Positions 1 to 9,092 of a DNA stretch of 64,000 nt are shown here, one piece after another. The notes under the pieces are model-generated. The model saw only the letters and a list, made by a program, of their open reading frames with translations. It was not told the DNA's origin and ran no database searches. Position 1 is the stretch's first letter; every line of letters starts with the position of its first letter. The DNA is from Bacteroidota bacterium (GTDB taxonomy: Bacteria; Bacteroidota; Bacteroidia; Chitinophagales; Saprospiraceae). Position numbers and translations under genes: made by a program. Where the stretch lies: contig JAFMBH010000008.1 in the NCBI GenBank assembly GCA_017858735.1, forward strand, positions 1-64,000, written 5' to 3'.

Positions 1-891
1 GGAAGTTATGTTCCCGATGCCGGTTACGAAAAAGCAGTGAATAATCTTACCAAATTGGGCCTGCAAGTGGTTCCTGGAAAGTATGTCAGAGAAAAACGTG
101 GCTTCACGGCAGGAACAGACCAACAAAGACTGGAAGACCTTCATACTTTTTTTGAAGATCCTTCTATTAAAGCTATTTGGTGTGCCCGCGGTGGTTATGG
201 TTGTTCCAGGCTTTTACCCAACATCAATTATGAACTCATCAGAAATAATCCTAAAATACTTATTGGTTACAGTGATATAACGGCCTTACTTCAAGCCATT
301 TTCCTTCGAACTAGCCTGGTAGGGTTTCACGGACCGGTGGCTGCAGCTACCTGGACTCCCTATACGGTTCAACATATTAAAGGCGTTCTCTTTGATTCTT
401 TTACAAAACCTTATGTTATTAATTTGGCAACAGAGGGATTAACCCCTGAAAGAGAGCATTTTAAACCTTACAGCATACAAGCTGGAAAGGTCTCGGGAAG
501 GCTAATGGGTGGTAATGTAAGTCTTCTTGCCGCTCTTGCGGGAACGCCCTTTGCTTTTGATGCCTCCGATAAATTATTGTTCATGGAAGATATTGACGAA
601 CGTCCTTATAGTCTGGATAGAATGTTCACCCAATTGAGGCAATCTGCAAATCTTCATAAAGCTAAAGGTTTGATTTTAGGTGTTTTCGAGGGGTGCAATC
701 CTAAAAAAGATGAAGAATCACTATCCCTGAAAGAAACTATTTTTGACCGGCTAAGCGATCTTAATGTACCTGCAGTTTATGGTCTCTCCTTTGGTCATGT
801 ACCTAATAATTTTACTTTACCCGTAGGTATATTAGCCGAACTTGATACGGAGAATAAAACGTTAACCTACCTGGAATCTCCCACTGCTTAA
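1..891 (+). CDS. ldcA: Muramoyltetrapeptide LD-carboxypeptidase (S66 family), 5' end outside window
   Basis: Cytoplasmic serine peptidase that removes the terminal D-Ala from muropeptide tetrapeptides during peptidoglycan recycling. The frame is open to base 1, so the gene starts upstream; 296 residues are visible. The S66 landmarks are present: the nucleophile motif GYSDITAL (Ser91 of the visible part), the MEDIDERPY stretch (Glu196) and GHVPNN (His266). Their spacing fits the Ser-Glu-His triad of the family. A GTG at 37 could be mistaken for a start, but the coding sequence before it reads in frame as a normal N-terminal region. A dipeptide epimerase begins 15 bp downstream, so the two probably share a transcript for muropeptide breakdown. 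Confidence 0.9.
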   Translation, partial: GSYVPDAGYEKAVNNLTKLGLQVVPGKYVREKRGFTAGTDQQRLEDLHTFFEDPSIKAIWCARGGYGCSRLLPNINYELIRNNPKILIGYSDITALLQAIFLRTSLVGFHGPVAAATWTPYTVQHIKGVLFDSFTKPYVINLATEGLTPEREHFKPYSIQAGKVSGRLMGGNVSLLAALAGTPFAFDASDKLLFMEDIDERPYSLDRMFTQLRQSANLHKAKGLILGVFEGCNPKKDEESLSLKETIFDRLSDLNVPAVYGLSFGHVPNNFTLPVGILAELDTENKTLTYLESPTA

Positions 892-906
892 CCCTTTCTA
901 ACGATA

Positions 907-1920
907 ATGCTTACCTTAAATGTCCATCCTTTTCAGTTAAAATTACGTCATACTTTCAGAATCACCCATGGTTCCAGAGATTATCAGCCCACGGTTATTA
1001 TCTCCCTTTCCAACGGTATTTATACTGGTTATGGCGAAGCTACCGCTACTAAATATTATGGACTTGATCAGGATGAAATGATTCAACGCTTTAATGCCTG
1101 GAAGCCCATTATTGAATCTACGCCTCTGGTAACGGCAGAGCAATATTGGGAACTGCTTCATCCTCTGCTGAAAAATCATCCCTTCGAACAATGCGCCCTG
1201 GACGAGGCAGCACACGATCTTTTAGCTCAGATGGAAGGATTACCTCTTTATAAAAAATGGGGGCTGCAATACCAGAATAATCCTCTGACAGATTATACAC
1301 TGGGCTTCGGTCCAACGGAGGAAATGGTTGCTAAAATGAATGAAATGCCCTGGCCCATTTATAAAATTAAGCTGGGAACAAAAGATGATTTAAATATCAT
1401 AAGACATCTTCGAAAGCATACTACCGCTGTTTTTCGGGTGGATGCCAATACCGCCTGGACCGCAGAGGAAACATTAGCTTATGCTCCAGAATTGAAAGAT
1501 TTGGGCGTTGAATTTATAGAACAACCCCTAAAACCTGAAGACTGGGAAGGTCAAAAGCTCTTGTTTGAAAAATGCGTTTTGCCTGTGATTGCCGACGAGA
1601 GCTGTCAAAAGGAGGACGATGTAAAACGCTGCGCCGGGTATTTTCATGGGGTAAATATTAAACTAATGAAATGTGGCGGACTTACCCCCGCCCTTCGGAT
1701 GATACAAGAAGCTAAAGAACTGAATATGAAAGTTATGGTTGGTTGTATGACGGAGTCATCCGTTGGCATTACAGCCATTGCCCATCTATTGCCTTTGTTA
1801 GATTATGTCGATATGGATGGCGCTCTTTTAATGTCTAATGACCCTGCTGAAGGGGCTGTCATAGAACATGGGGAGGTAGTTCTTCCCCATCGAAATGGTA
1901 TCGGCGCTAAACTTAATTGA
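907..1920 (+). CDS. Dipeptide epimerase (L-Ala-D/L-Glu epimerase-like, enolase superfamily)
   Basis: Enolase-superfamily epimerase of the muconate-lactonizing subgroup, probably converting L-Ala-D-Glu from peptidoglycan to L-Ala-L-Glu so that ordinary peptidases can use it. In 337 residues the expected active site is visible: KIK with Lys153/Lys155, metal ligands Asp179 (VDAN), Glu205 (IEQP) and Asp230 (ADE), and the opposite-face lysine in NIKLMK (Lys252). The ATG at 907 follows the LD-carboxypeptidase stop closely, and that neighbour produces material upstream in the same pathway. Family members differ in dipeptide specificity, so the exact substrate is inferred from context. Confidence 0.85.
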   Translation: MLTLNVHPFQLKLRHTFRITHGSRDYQPTVIISLSNGIYTGYGEATATKYYGLDQDEMIQRFNAWKPIIESTPLVTAEQYWELLHPLLKNHPFEQCALDEAAHDLLAQMEGLPLYKKWGLQYQNNPLTDYTLGFGPTEEMVAKMNEMPWPIYKIKLGTKDDLNIIRHLRKHTTAVFRVDANTAWTAEETLAYAPELKDLGVEFIEQPLKPEDWEGQKLLFEKCVLPVIADESCQKEDDVKRCAGYFHGVNIKLMKCGGLTPALRMIQEAKELNMKVMVGCMTESSVGITAIAHLLPLLDYVDMDGALLMSNDPAEGAVIEHGEVVLPHRNGIGAKLN

Positions 1921-1950
1921 TCAATCTATTAGCTTGAAAAATATTCATTT

Positions 1951-3006
1951 ATGATGTATAACCTGAGTCATCAACCAGGCAGATGGATGTTTTGTGAAGG
2001 GTCCGCCCTTTTATATTTTAGTGGAACAAGCTATTTGGGTATAGCAAATAACCCCGTTTTTCATGAAAGGTTAGCCTCCTCCATAAGTCAGTATGGCAGT
2101 AATTTTGGAAGTTCCAGGGTAGGATTCATGCGCCTGGCTGTTTATGAAGAAACGGAGGAATTATTGGCCAGGTACCTTGGACAGGAAGCAGCATTAACCG
2201 TTTCATCGGGCACTTTAGCAGGGATTTTAGCCTATAAGGTTTTTACCACTGTCGGTGAATTAATATTTGCCCCTAATGCTCATCCAGCCCTTTGGTTAGA
2301 TATCCCTGAAAGTTTTAGCAGCAGAAGCGAGTGGGAAGAAACTTGTATTTTAAAAAGCCATCAGTCTGGTCCACCTCTTTTTATTTACAGTAATGCCATT
2401 GATTCCCTACAAGTTATAGAATATGATTTTAATTGGCTACAAAGACTGGGAAATAAGCGAGAAATTATATTGGTTCTAGACGAATCCCATACACTGGGTA
2501 TCCGGGGAAAGGACGGTAGTGGTATTTTGTCGTCCCTGACCTTGCCTGAACAGGTTCAGGGTGTCGTAATAGGTAGTTTGGGTAAAGGATTGGGCATTCC
2601 CGCCGGTATCATTGCTGGCAATAAATATTGGATAGACAAAATATGGAATAGCCCTCATTTTGGTGGAGCATCGCCTGCTTCGCCCGCTTATTTAGATACC
2701 TGGATTCAAATGCAAGACCATTATAAAGCTTTGCGTACCGTTTTATATCAAAATTTAATCCAATTTGAAAATCTCATTGGAGCTGAAAATCAGGTATTAA
2801 GAAGTGTCCCTGAATACCCTGTGCATTTTTCGACAAAAAAAACGCTATCAAACCATTTACTCCTTCATCAAATGTACGTCTCCCATTTCCCCTACCCAAC
2901 GTCACAGGACGAGCCCATCACCAGAATAGTTTTGAGTGCGCTCCACTTACCTGAAGATATTGAAAGACTTGCCACGGCCATATTAAGTTACGACCCTAAG
3001 TTGTAG
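1951..3006 (+). CDS. PLP-dependent aminotransferase-fold enzyme (AONS/KBL-like)
   Basis: Fold-type I pyridoxal-phosphate enzyme related to 8-amino-7-oxononanoate synthase and 2-amino-3-ketobutyrate ligase. It has the cofactor aspartate in DESHTLG (Asp177) and the Schiff-base lysine in SLGKGLG (Lys212); SSGTLAG near residue 85 is a phosphate-cup-like stretch. At 351 residues it is shorter than typical AONS (about 385), with a reduced N-terminus. It starts 30 bp after the epimerase gene, so it probably belongs to the same operon, though no step for it in muropeptide recycling is established. No other biotin genes are nearby, so I do not call it bioF. Its 3' end overlaps the convergent symporter gene by 11 bp. 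Confidence 0.75.
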   Translation: MMYNLSHQPGRWMFCEGSALLYFSGTSYLGIANNPVFHERLASSISQYGSNFGSSRVGFMRLAVYEETEELLARYLGQEAALTVSSGTLAGILAYKVFTTVGELIFAPNAHPALWLDIPESFSSRSEWEETCILKSHQSGPPLFIYSNAIDSLQVIEYDFNWLQRLGNKREIILVLDESHTLGIRGKDGSGILSSLTLPEQVQGVVIGSLGKGLGIPAGIIAGNKYWIDKIWNSPHFGGASPASPAYLDTWIQMQDHYKALRTVLYQNLIQFENLIGAENQVLRSVPEYPVHFSTKKTLSNHLLLHQMYVSHFPYPTSQDEPITRIVLSALHLPEDIERLATAILSYDPKL

Positions 3007-4423
3007 TTTGCTTTGAATTTTCTAAAAACAACTTGTGACTATCATCCGGAAATAGCAGGCTGCCCATTATGATAAAAAAAAGACTAACTCCACCTCCAAT
3101 CAGAATACTTGGTATATGGCTATGAAAGACGAATTCTGATAATGTCCAGGCAAACAATCCACTAATCATGCTCAAAATAGCCCCAATCCTTGACGTTGAT
3201 GTCCAAAATAACCCTGCGGTTAAGGGAAAAAACAAGGCAACTAAACTTAACGCCGAGGACATACCGACCAACTCGTAAATATTTGATTTACTTGTTGCCA
3301 GAAATGCAGCACAAATGGCTACACCCACTACAGAAAGCCTCATCGTGTGAAGCATTAATTTATCGGAATTATTCCTCAACATTGGCCTTAAAATATTCTC
3401 TCCAATGACCGTTGCCGGAGCTAAAATAGCCCCGGAAGTCGTACTTAAAATAGCAGACAGAAGGGCACCAAAAAAAACGATTTGTAAAAATAATGATCCG
3501 TGTTCTAACACAATGACCGGAATAATCATTTGGGTATCCGCCGGATTCGATGATGGGTATAAGTAGTTTGCGCATAGCCCGATAAATAAAGGGATTAAGC
3601 CCACTGTTAAATACATAAAACCAGCTATCACCCCTGCTTTAACGGCAGTATTTTCCGATTTTGCTGCCATAACCCTCTGAAAAACGTCTTGTTGGGGTAT
3701 AGAACCCAGTCCTATGGTAATCCACGCGGCGAAATATTCCATCACAGCCATTGGATTTGCTTCGGGTAAGAAACGAAAAAAGCCTTCGGGTTGAGCATCT
3801 AAAACCACCTGAATGCCTCCCGCCTGATTTGACAAAGAATAGGCCAGGAACAGTAAACCAATGATAATCATAATGGATTGAACGGCATCGGTAATAGAAA
3901 CAGCCCACATTCCCCCAAAATAGGTATAAAATACTACCACGACCGTACATAATATAATACCATAAATTAAGGGTATGCCAACAATTGTTTTCAGCACAAT
4001 GGCCAAAGCGACCAATTGAGCGGCAATCCATCCAAAATAAGAGGGAATCATAAAAACAGCGGAAGTAATTTCAGCTGTTCTTCCAAATCTCATTTTAAAA
4101 AAATCATTGAAAGTTAAAATATTTAATTTGTATAAAGGCCTGGCATAAATGAGACCGACGAGAACTAAGCAAAGAGCGGCACCAAAGGGATCTTCAATAA
4201 TACCTAGAACACCGTTTTCTGCAAATTCTGCCGGCGCACCCAGTATGGTTTCCGAGCCAAACCAGGTAGCAAATAAAGCGCAGGCTGCCAGACTTGTGGG
4301 CAACCGACGCCCGGCGATAACAAAATCTTTGGTTGTTTTAACTTTACTTGAAGCCCACCAACCAATAAAAACGGTACCAAGCAGATAAATACCTATAAAA
4401 ACCAATAAATATCCATGTATCAT
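2996..4423 (-). CDS. Sodium:solute symporter (SSS family)
   Basis: Inner-membrane secondary transporter, 475 residues and about 13 hydrophobic segments, of the sodium:solute symporter family. The N-terminus has the typical pattern of a first helix, then a KTTKDFVIAGRRLP loop and FATWFGSETILG in the second helix. The start chosen is the ATG at 4423, which overlaps the upstream kinase stop as ATGA and so suggests translational coupling; an in-frame TTG at 4432 is possible but less likely. Substrate cannot be read from sequence; a sugar, amino acid or other organic solute is possible. It is last in a reverse operon of glycosyltransferase, heptose-type kinase and symporter. Confidence 0.85.
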   Translation of the reverse strand: MIHGYLLVFIGIYLLGTVFIGWWASSKVKTTKDFVIAGRRLPTSLAACALFATWFGSETILGAPAEFAENGVLGIIEDPFGAALCLVLVGLIYARPLYKLNILTFNDFFKMRFGRTAEITSAVFMIPSYFGWIAAQLVALAIVLKTIVGIPLIYGIILCTVVVVFYTYFGGMWAVSITDAVQSIMIIIGLLFLAYSLSNQAGGIQVVLDAQPEGFFRFLPEANPMAVMEYFAAWITIGLGSIPQQDVFQRVMAAKSENTAVKAGVIAGFMYLTVGLIPLFIGLCANYLYPSSNPADTQMIIPVIVLEHGSLFLQIVFFGALLSAILSTTSGAILAPATVIGENILRPMLRNNSDKLMLHTMRLSVVGVAICAAFLATSKSNIYELVGMSSALSLVALFFPLTAGLFWTSTSRIGAILSMISGLFAWTLSEFVFHSHIPSILIGGGVSLFFIIMGSLLFPDDSHKLFLENSKQTTT

Positions 4424-5442
4424 AATCCCCAACTTACCATTCCGTACTGAACAAACTGATATGGAAGGACTTTGCCCCCAATTTTTTCTAAAGATCTAAT
4501 AACCTTAAACTTATGATTTTCAGGGGCATAAAAAATCATAAATCCCCCGCCACCAGCGCCTGAAATTTTCCCACCAGTAGCGCCTGCATTCATAGCTGTT
4601 TCATAATAAAGATCAATAGAATCATTGGTAATACCCTGCGCTATTGCCTTTTTCTGCTGCCATCCAAAATGAAGAATTTCTCCGATCTGATTGACTTCAC
4701 CTTTCAGGAGCGCTTCCTTCATTAAAATGGCCTGCTCCTTTAACTGGTGCATGGCATCAATGGAAGATAAAACATTATTATTTACATTATCTTGTTGCTT
4801 TTGAATAATAGAGGATGAAAGCCTGGAAGTTTCTGTAAAAAATAATACCAAATTATTCTCCAATTCAAAAAGCACCTTTTCCTTAATTCTTAAAGGGTTG
4901 ACAATCACCTTGTCATTCGCTCCAAATTCCATGTAATTGAAGCCGCCAAAAGTAGCAGCATATTGATCTTGTCTTCCCCCGGCCATTTTCAAATCTTCCC
5001 GTTCAATGGAATAGGCTAAATGAGCTATATCATATTCTCCAAGGGGAAGTTTGAACGCCTCTACAAAAGCACCTAAAATAGCGACTACTAAGGTAGAAGA
5101 AGAACCTAATCCTGAACCAGGAGGAGCATCTACATAAGTGGTCAATTCAAAACCCTTCACCGGAAGATTGAAATCCTTTACCAACCGATTAAAAACGCCC
5201 TTTGCCAAATCTAAATTACCATCCAGCCTTAAAAGGGGACTCACCTCGATATTCACCTCTTCCTGCTTGTCCATGGCCTTTAGAACCACGTGGTGATCAT
5301 CTCTCAGCTTTAGAAAAGCGTAGGCAAATAAACTAATCGTCGCGTTTAAAATGGCACCGCCATATTGATCTGTGTAAGGACTAACATCTGTTCCACCACC
5401 TGCTAACCCAATACGCAAGGGTGCTTTACAGCGAACCATCAT
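4420..5442 (-). CDS. hddA: GHMP kinase, probable D-glycero-alpha-D-manno-heptose-7-phosphate kinase
   Basis: Small-molecule kinase of the GHMP superfamily, about 340 residues. The substrate-binding N-terminus APLRIGLAGGGTDV is characteristic of HddA and related sugar kinases; motif 2 is PPGSGLGSSST and motif 3 GGKISGAGGGG. HddA phosphorylates heptose-7-phosphate to the 1,7-bisphosphate for GDP-heptose synthesis. The sedoheptulose-7-phosphate isomerase gene gmhA lies 1.2 kb away in the divergent unit, which supports this substrate over fucose or galactose. The frame can open at TTG 5448, ATG 5442 or ATG 5439; I prefer the ATG at 5442, two bases after the glycosyltransferase stop. gmhB and an adjacent hddC are missing here. 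Confidence 0.75.
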   Translation of the reverse strand: MMVRCKAPLRIGLAGGGTDVSPYTDQYGGAILNATISLFAYAFLKLRDDHHVVLKAMDKQEEVNIEVSPLLRLDGNLDLAKGVFNRLVKDFNLPVKGFELTTYVDAPPGSGLGSSSTLVVAILGAFVEAFKLPLGEYDIAHLAYSIEREDLKMAGGRQDQYAATFGGFNYMEFGANDKVIVNPLRIKEKVLFELENNLVLFFTETSRLSSSIIQKQQDNVNNNVLSSIDAMHQLKEQAILMKEALLKGEVNQIGEILHFGWQQKKAIAQGITNDSIDLYYETAMNAGATGGKISGAGGGGFMIFYAPENHKFKVIRSLEKIGGKVLPYQFVQYGMVSWGL

Positions 5443-5444
5443 AT

Positions 5445-6572
5445 TCAACCATTTTGAGATAAGTCAATCAAATTTTTAGTCATAACCGACCAAAGATATT
5501 TCTTTTTTTCCTGACGTAAGCCCTTTTCTAAGATTTGGACCTGCCCGGGATTTTCGTAAAAATAATCTATTTTCGCTGCAATGTCCGCTGCATTTGGCGA
5601 AACCAAGTAACCAGAAATTCCATCGGGAACAATTTCAGCTAAACCACCAACATCAGTTACAATCATTGGTTTTTCGAAATGATAGGCAATTTGAGTGACG
5701 CCACTTTGCGTTGCATGCTTATAAGGTTGAACAACAAGATCGGCGGCACAAAAGTAAAGTCCAACTTCCTCATTGGAGATAAAATGATTTTTCCAAATCA
5801 ATTTATCCTCCATTCCCCATTTCTTTGCCAGATCGAAATAAGGTTTTTCGTCTGTGTAAAACTCACCGGCTATAATTAATTTTACGTTTTCACTTTTTGT
5901 TTTTGCCAATCCTTCTATTAGTAATTCAAGCCCTTTGTAGGGTCTGATAAATCCGAAGAACAACAGCACTTTTTCGTCTTCATTTAATCCAAAATAATTC
6001 CTCGCAATCATTTTATCTACAGGAGGTCCAAAATTATCAAATAATGGATGAGGGCTTAGAACACATTTCTTTTTAAGGGTAAATCGCTTTACATCGGAAG
6101 CCACGGAATGGCTCATTGCTAAGAAAGCATCTATATTCCAAACGAAGAATGAAGTAAGTAAAGCGTCTAAAAACCTTTTTTCATGAGGAATGATGTTATC
6201 TAAAATGGCCAGTCTTTTAATCGATTTCCTCCACCCGGCTATCATAGAAATAACGCCAAAACAAGGGGCCATAAAAGGAAGCCAATATTTAAAGAGAATG
6301 ATGTCAGGCTTTTGAGATAGTAAGAACAAGCCATTCCGAATCCAGGAAAATGGATTTATGGCATTAACCTGTCTTGTGATATGTAGATTTTCCGGAGCGG
6401 GACTATCACTGAATTGTGTTTTTCCGGGAAATAAAAAAGAGGGGTATTGTAGCGTAAAATTTAAAATCATTACTTCATGACCTTCCTCTTGAAATTGTGT
6501 CATTAACCTTTCATTGAAAGAAGCAAGTCCGCCTCTGAATGGGTGCGCTGTGCCGATCAAAATTATTTTCAC
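5445..6572 (-). CDS. Glycosyltransferase, GT-B fold (GT4 family)
   Basis: Cytoplasmic or membrane-associated retaining glycosyltransferase, 375 residues. The N-terminal acceptor domain starts with a beta strand and glycine-rich turn (GTAHPFRGGLASFN). The C-terminal donor domain begins near residue 205 with FFGFIRPYKGLELL and contains the nucleotide-sugar region around FEKPMIVTDVGGLAEIV, as in GT4 enzymes. The start is a GTG at 6572. It is the first gene of a reverse operon with a heptose-type kinase and sits divergent from gmhA, so a role in heptose-containing glycan or LPS assembly is reasonable. The sugar transferred cannot be deduced. Confidence 0.85.
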   Translation of the reverse strand: MKIILIGTAHPFRGGLASFNERLMTQFQEEGHEVMILNFTLQYPSFLFPGKTQFSDSPAPENLHITRQVNAINPFSWIRNGLFLLSQKPDIILFKYWLPFMAPCFGVISMIAGWRKSIKRLAILDNIIPHEKRFLDALLTSFFVWNIDAFLAMSHSVASDVKRFTLKKKCVLSPHPLFDNFGPPVDKMIARNYFGLNEDEKVLLFFGFIRPYKGLELLIEGLAKTKSENVKLIIAGEFYTDEKPYFDLAKKWGMEDKLIWKNHFISNEEVGLYFCAADLVVQPYKHATQSGVTQIAYHFEKPMIVTDVGGLAEIVPDGISGYLVSPNAADIAAKIDYFYENPGQVQILEKGLRQEKKKYLWSVMTKNLIDLSQNG

Positions 6573-6614
6573 GCCATATCTTATTGATGAACCTCAAAAA
6601 TAATCTATTTTATG

Positions 6615-6622
6615 TACTTTTG
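6615..6622 (+). promoter_or_regulatory. Candidate Bacteroidota -7 element for gmhA
   Basis: TACTTTTG matches the TAnnTTTG -7 consensus of the Bacteroidota primary sigma factor and lies 35 bases before the gmhA start. No convincing -33 element is seen at the usual spacing. Confidence 0.45.
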
Positions 6623-6656
6623 AGGACTTTTACATTGGTTTACCAACAATACAATC

Positions 6657-7247
6657 ATGCAAGAAATTATTACTAAAAGATTTAAAGAGTCTGTTGAAAG
6701 TAAACAAGCCCTTTTAAATAATACGGCATTAACCATTCTAATGAGTGAAATGGCTCAACGGATGATTGCTGCGCTTCGCAATGGCAATAAAATAATGTTT
6801 TGTGGAAATGGTGGCAGTGCTGTCGATGCCATGCATCTTGCCGCTGAACTCTCCGGCAGATACTACTTTGACAGAAAACCATTAAATGCTGAAGCATTAA
6901 GTGCTGATAATGCTTTTTTAACGGCCGTAGCTAACGATTATGGGTACGAAAAGGTCTTTTCCCGTTTACTTACCGCCAAAGGGAAACCAGGTGATATTCT
7001 GTTGGGGCTTTCAACCTCCGGCAACTCACAAAATGTTATCAATGCTTTTGAATATGCCAGGGAAAACGATATTATTACCATAGGTTTTACTGGACAAAAT
7101 ACATGCAAAATGGACCCATTAAGTGATTATCTTTTTAAGGCTCCATCTACTGATACCCCAAGAATTCAGGAATGTCACATGCTGGTAGGACATATTTTAT
7201 GCGAATTAGTGGAAATTGATTTTTTAAGAGATACCGCAATAGCTTAG
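6657..7247 (+). CDS. gmhA: SIS-domain phosphoheptose isomerase
   Basis: Sedoheptulose-7-phosphate isomerase, producing D-glycero-D-manno-heptose 7-phosphate for LPS core or S-layer/O-glycan heptose. At 196 residues it has the usual family length. The SIS phosphate-binding region is GNGGSAVDAMHLAAEL (residues about 51-66), with GLSTSGNS further on. The C-terminal IQECHMLVGHILCELVE segment carries the histidines and glutamates that build the metal-bound active site of GmhA. It is divergent from the glycosyltransferase and HddA-like kinase genes; together they cover two steps of the GDP-heptose branch. The next gene, uvrC, starts 12 bp downstream and may be cotranscribed. Confidence 0.88.
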   Translation: MQEIITKRFKESVESKQALLNNTALTILMSEMAQRMIAALRNGNKIMFCGNGGSAVDAMHLAAELSGRYYFDRKPLNAEALSADNAFLTAVANDYGYEKVFSRLLTAKGKPGDILLGLSTSGNSQNVINAFEYARENDIITIGFTGQNTCKMDPLSDYLFKAPSTDTPRIQECHMLVGHILCELVEIDFLRDTAIA

Positions 7248-7259
7248 ATTCCAACCTTT

Positions 7260-9092
7260 ATGACAACGGAGGAATACAGGGAATTGGCAGAAACCATTCC
7301 TAAAACACCAGGCGTTTACCGATTTTGTAAACAGGACGGTACCATTCTTTATGTAGGGAAAGCTAAAAACCTGAGGAATAGGGTTTCTTCTTATTTTGGA
7401 GAGAGACGGGATCGTCTTTTTCGAACCCGCATCATGGTTAAAAATGCTGATTTCCTCAATTTTACCATGGTCGAATCTGAAACAGATGCGCTGCTTTTAG
7501 AAAGTGCTCTCATAAAGGAGCATCAGCCAAGATATAATGTTTCCCTCAAAGATGATAAATCCTACTCCTATATTTGCATTAAAAATGAACGATTCCCAAG
7601 GGTAATCATTACCCGCAGAGTCATTAGAGATGGATCAGTTTATTTTGGACCTTATACCTCAAAAGGCAGGCTAAAAATAATATTAGAATTAATCAGACAA
7701 TTATTTCCTCTAAGAACCTGTGTTTTTAATCTGAGTGAAGAAAATATTAGAGATGGAAAAGTTAAGCTTTGCCTCGAATACCATATAAAAAATTGCATGG
7801 GCCCCTGTGCAGGACTAGAATCAGAGCTTATCTACAATGAAAAAATAGAACAAATTAAGAATATTCTTAAAGGCCATTTTAGTTCCGTATTACAGCATTT
7901 TAAAAAAATAATGAACCAATATGCTGAAGAACTGGCCTTTGAAAAAGCACAGGCTATTAAAGAAAAATTAGCTGCTTTTGAAGACTATCAGGCTAAATCC
8001 ACCATTGTAAGCCATACGATAAGAGATGTTGATGTTTTTACTATTTTAACAGATGAAAAAGAGGCCTATATTAATTATTTGAGGGTGGTCAATGGGGCTA
8101 TCATACAGGCACATACGCAGGAACTTACCCTTCAACTGGAGGAAGAAGAACCGGAAGATTTACTGTCGTTAGCTATTCCAATCATCAGGGATCGGTTCAA
8201 TAGCTTTGCTCCTGAAATAATTACGTCAATCCCTGTTGTCTTAACTGAAACCAATGTAAAAAATACAGTACCCCAAATTGGTGATAAGAAAAAATTACTT
8301 GAACTCTCGGAAAGAAATGTGCTTTACTACAAACTTCAAAAAAAGAAAGATCTTTTAAGTAAAGAAAAGAAACAAACACCTACGGAAAGGATTTTGAAGC
8401 AATTACAAAAAGACCTAAATATGCCTGAAGTACCTTTTCATATTGACTGCTTTGACAACTCTAATATACAAGGTACCCACCCAGTTTCTTCTTGTGTTGT
8501 ATTCAAAAATGCCAAACCATCAAAAAAAGATTACCGCCATTTTCATGTTAAAACAGTCATTGGGCCCAATGATTTTGCGAGTATGGAAGAAGTTGTTTAT
8601 CGCAGATATAAGAGAATTTTAGACGAAGGAAAGGATTTACCACAATTAGTAGTCATTGACGGAGGTAAAGGCCAGTTGGGTGCCGCTATGAAAAGCATAG
8701 AACAACTGGGATTAAGTGGAAAAATGACCGTTATAGGTATTGCCAAGCGATTAGAAGAAATATTTTTCCCCGGCGATGCAATACCGCTCTACATTAATAA
8801 AAAGTCAGAATCATTAAAATTAATTCAACAAGCCAGAAATGAAGCGCATAGATTTGCCATAACTTTCCATAGAACGATAAGGTCCAAAAATTTTATCCAA
8901 TCGGAATTAGAAAATATTCAGGGGATTGGGGAAAAAACAATACAGACATTATTGAGCGCTCTTGGTTCAGTAAAAAAAATAGTGGAAGCCAGCGATGAGA
9001 CCCTCACCAGTCTTTGTGGAGAACACAGAGCAAAATTACTTCGCGCCTACTTTGATTTAAAATCGTCCAGTGAAACGCAACCAAAGCTATAA
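7260..9092 (+). CDS. uvrC: Excinuclease ABC subunit C
   Basis: Nucleotide-excision-repair nuclease that makes both incisions around a UvrB-bound lesion. It is full length at 610 residues. Domains in order: N-terminal GIY-YIG nuclease (GVYRF at about 19, LYVGKAKNLRNRV at about 30-42), the conserved C-M-G-P-C cluster near residue 180, the UVR motif region at about 200-240 that contacts UvrB, the RNase-H-like endonuclease domain (DCFDNSNIQG, VVIDGGKGQL), and C-terminal helix-hairpin-helix repeats (ENIQGIGEKT, LLSALGS). The start is ATG 7260. Its 3' end overlaps the convergent SDR gene by 6 bp, so there is no room for a stand-alone terminator. Confidence 0.96.
   Translation: MTTEEYRELAETIPKTPGVYRFCKQDGTILYVGKAKNLRNRVSSYFGERRDRLFRTRIMVKNADFLNFTMVESETDALLLESALIKEHQPRYNVSLKDDKSYSYICIKNERFPRVIITRRVIRDGSVYFGPYTSKGRLKIILELIRQLFPLRTCVFNLSEENIRDGKVKLCLEYHIKNCMGPCAGLESELIYNEKIEQIKNILKGHFSSVLQHFKKIMNQYAEELAFEKAQAIKEKLAAFEDYQAKSTIVSHTIRDVDVFTILTDEKEAYINYLRVVNGAIIQAHTQELTLQLEEEEPEDLLSLAIPIIRDRFNSFAPEIITSIPVVLTETNVKNTVPQIGDKKKLLELSERNVLYYKLQKKKDLLSKEKKQTPTERILKQLQKDLNMPEVPFHIDCFDNSNIQGTHPVSSCVVFKNAKPSKKDYRHFHVKTVIGPNDFASMEEVVYRRYKRILDEGKDLPQLVVIDGGKGQLGAAMKSIEQLGLSGKMTVIGIAKRLEEIFFPGDAIPLYINKKSESLKLIQQARNEAHRFAITFHRTIRSKNFIQSELENIQGIGEKTIQTLLSALGSVKKIVEASDETLTSLCGEHRAKLLRAYFDLKSSSETQPKL

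Noticed and set aside
4424-4432. TTG 4432 as the start of the sodium symporter
   Set aside because: The ATG at 4423 forms the common ATGA overlap with the kinase stop, and the three extra residues add nothing to the family match.
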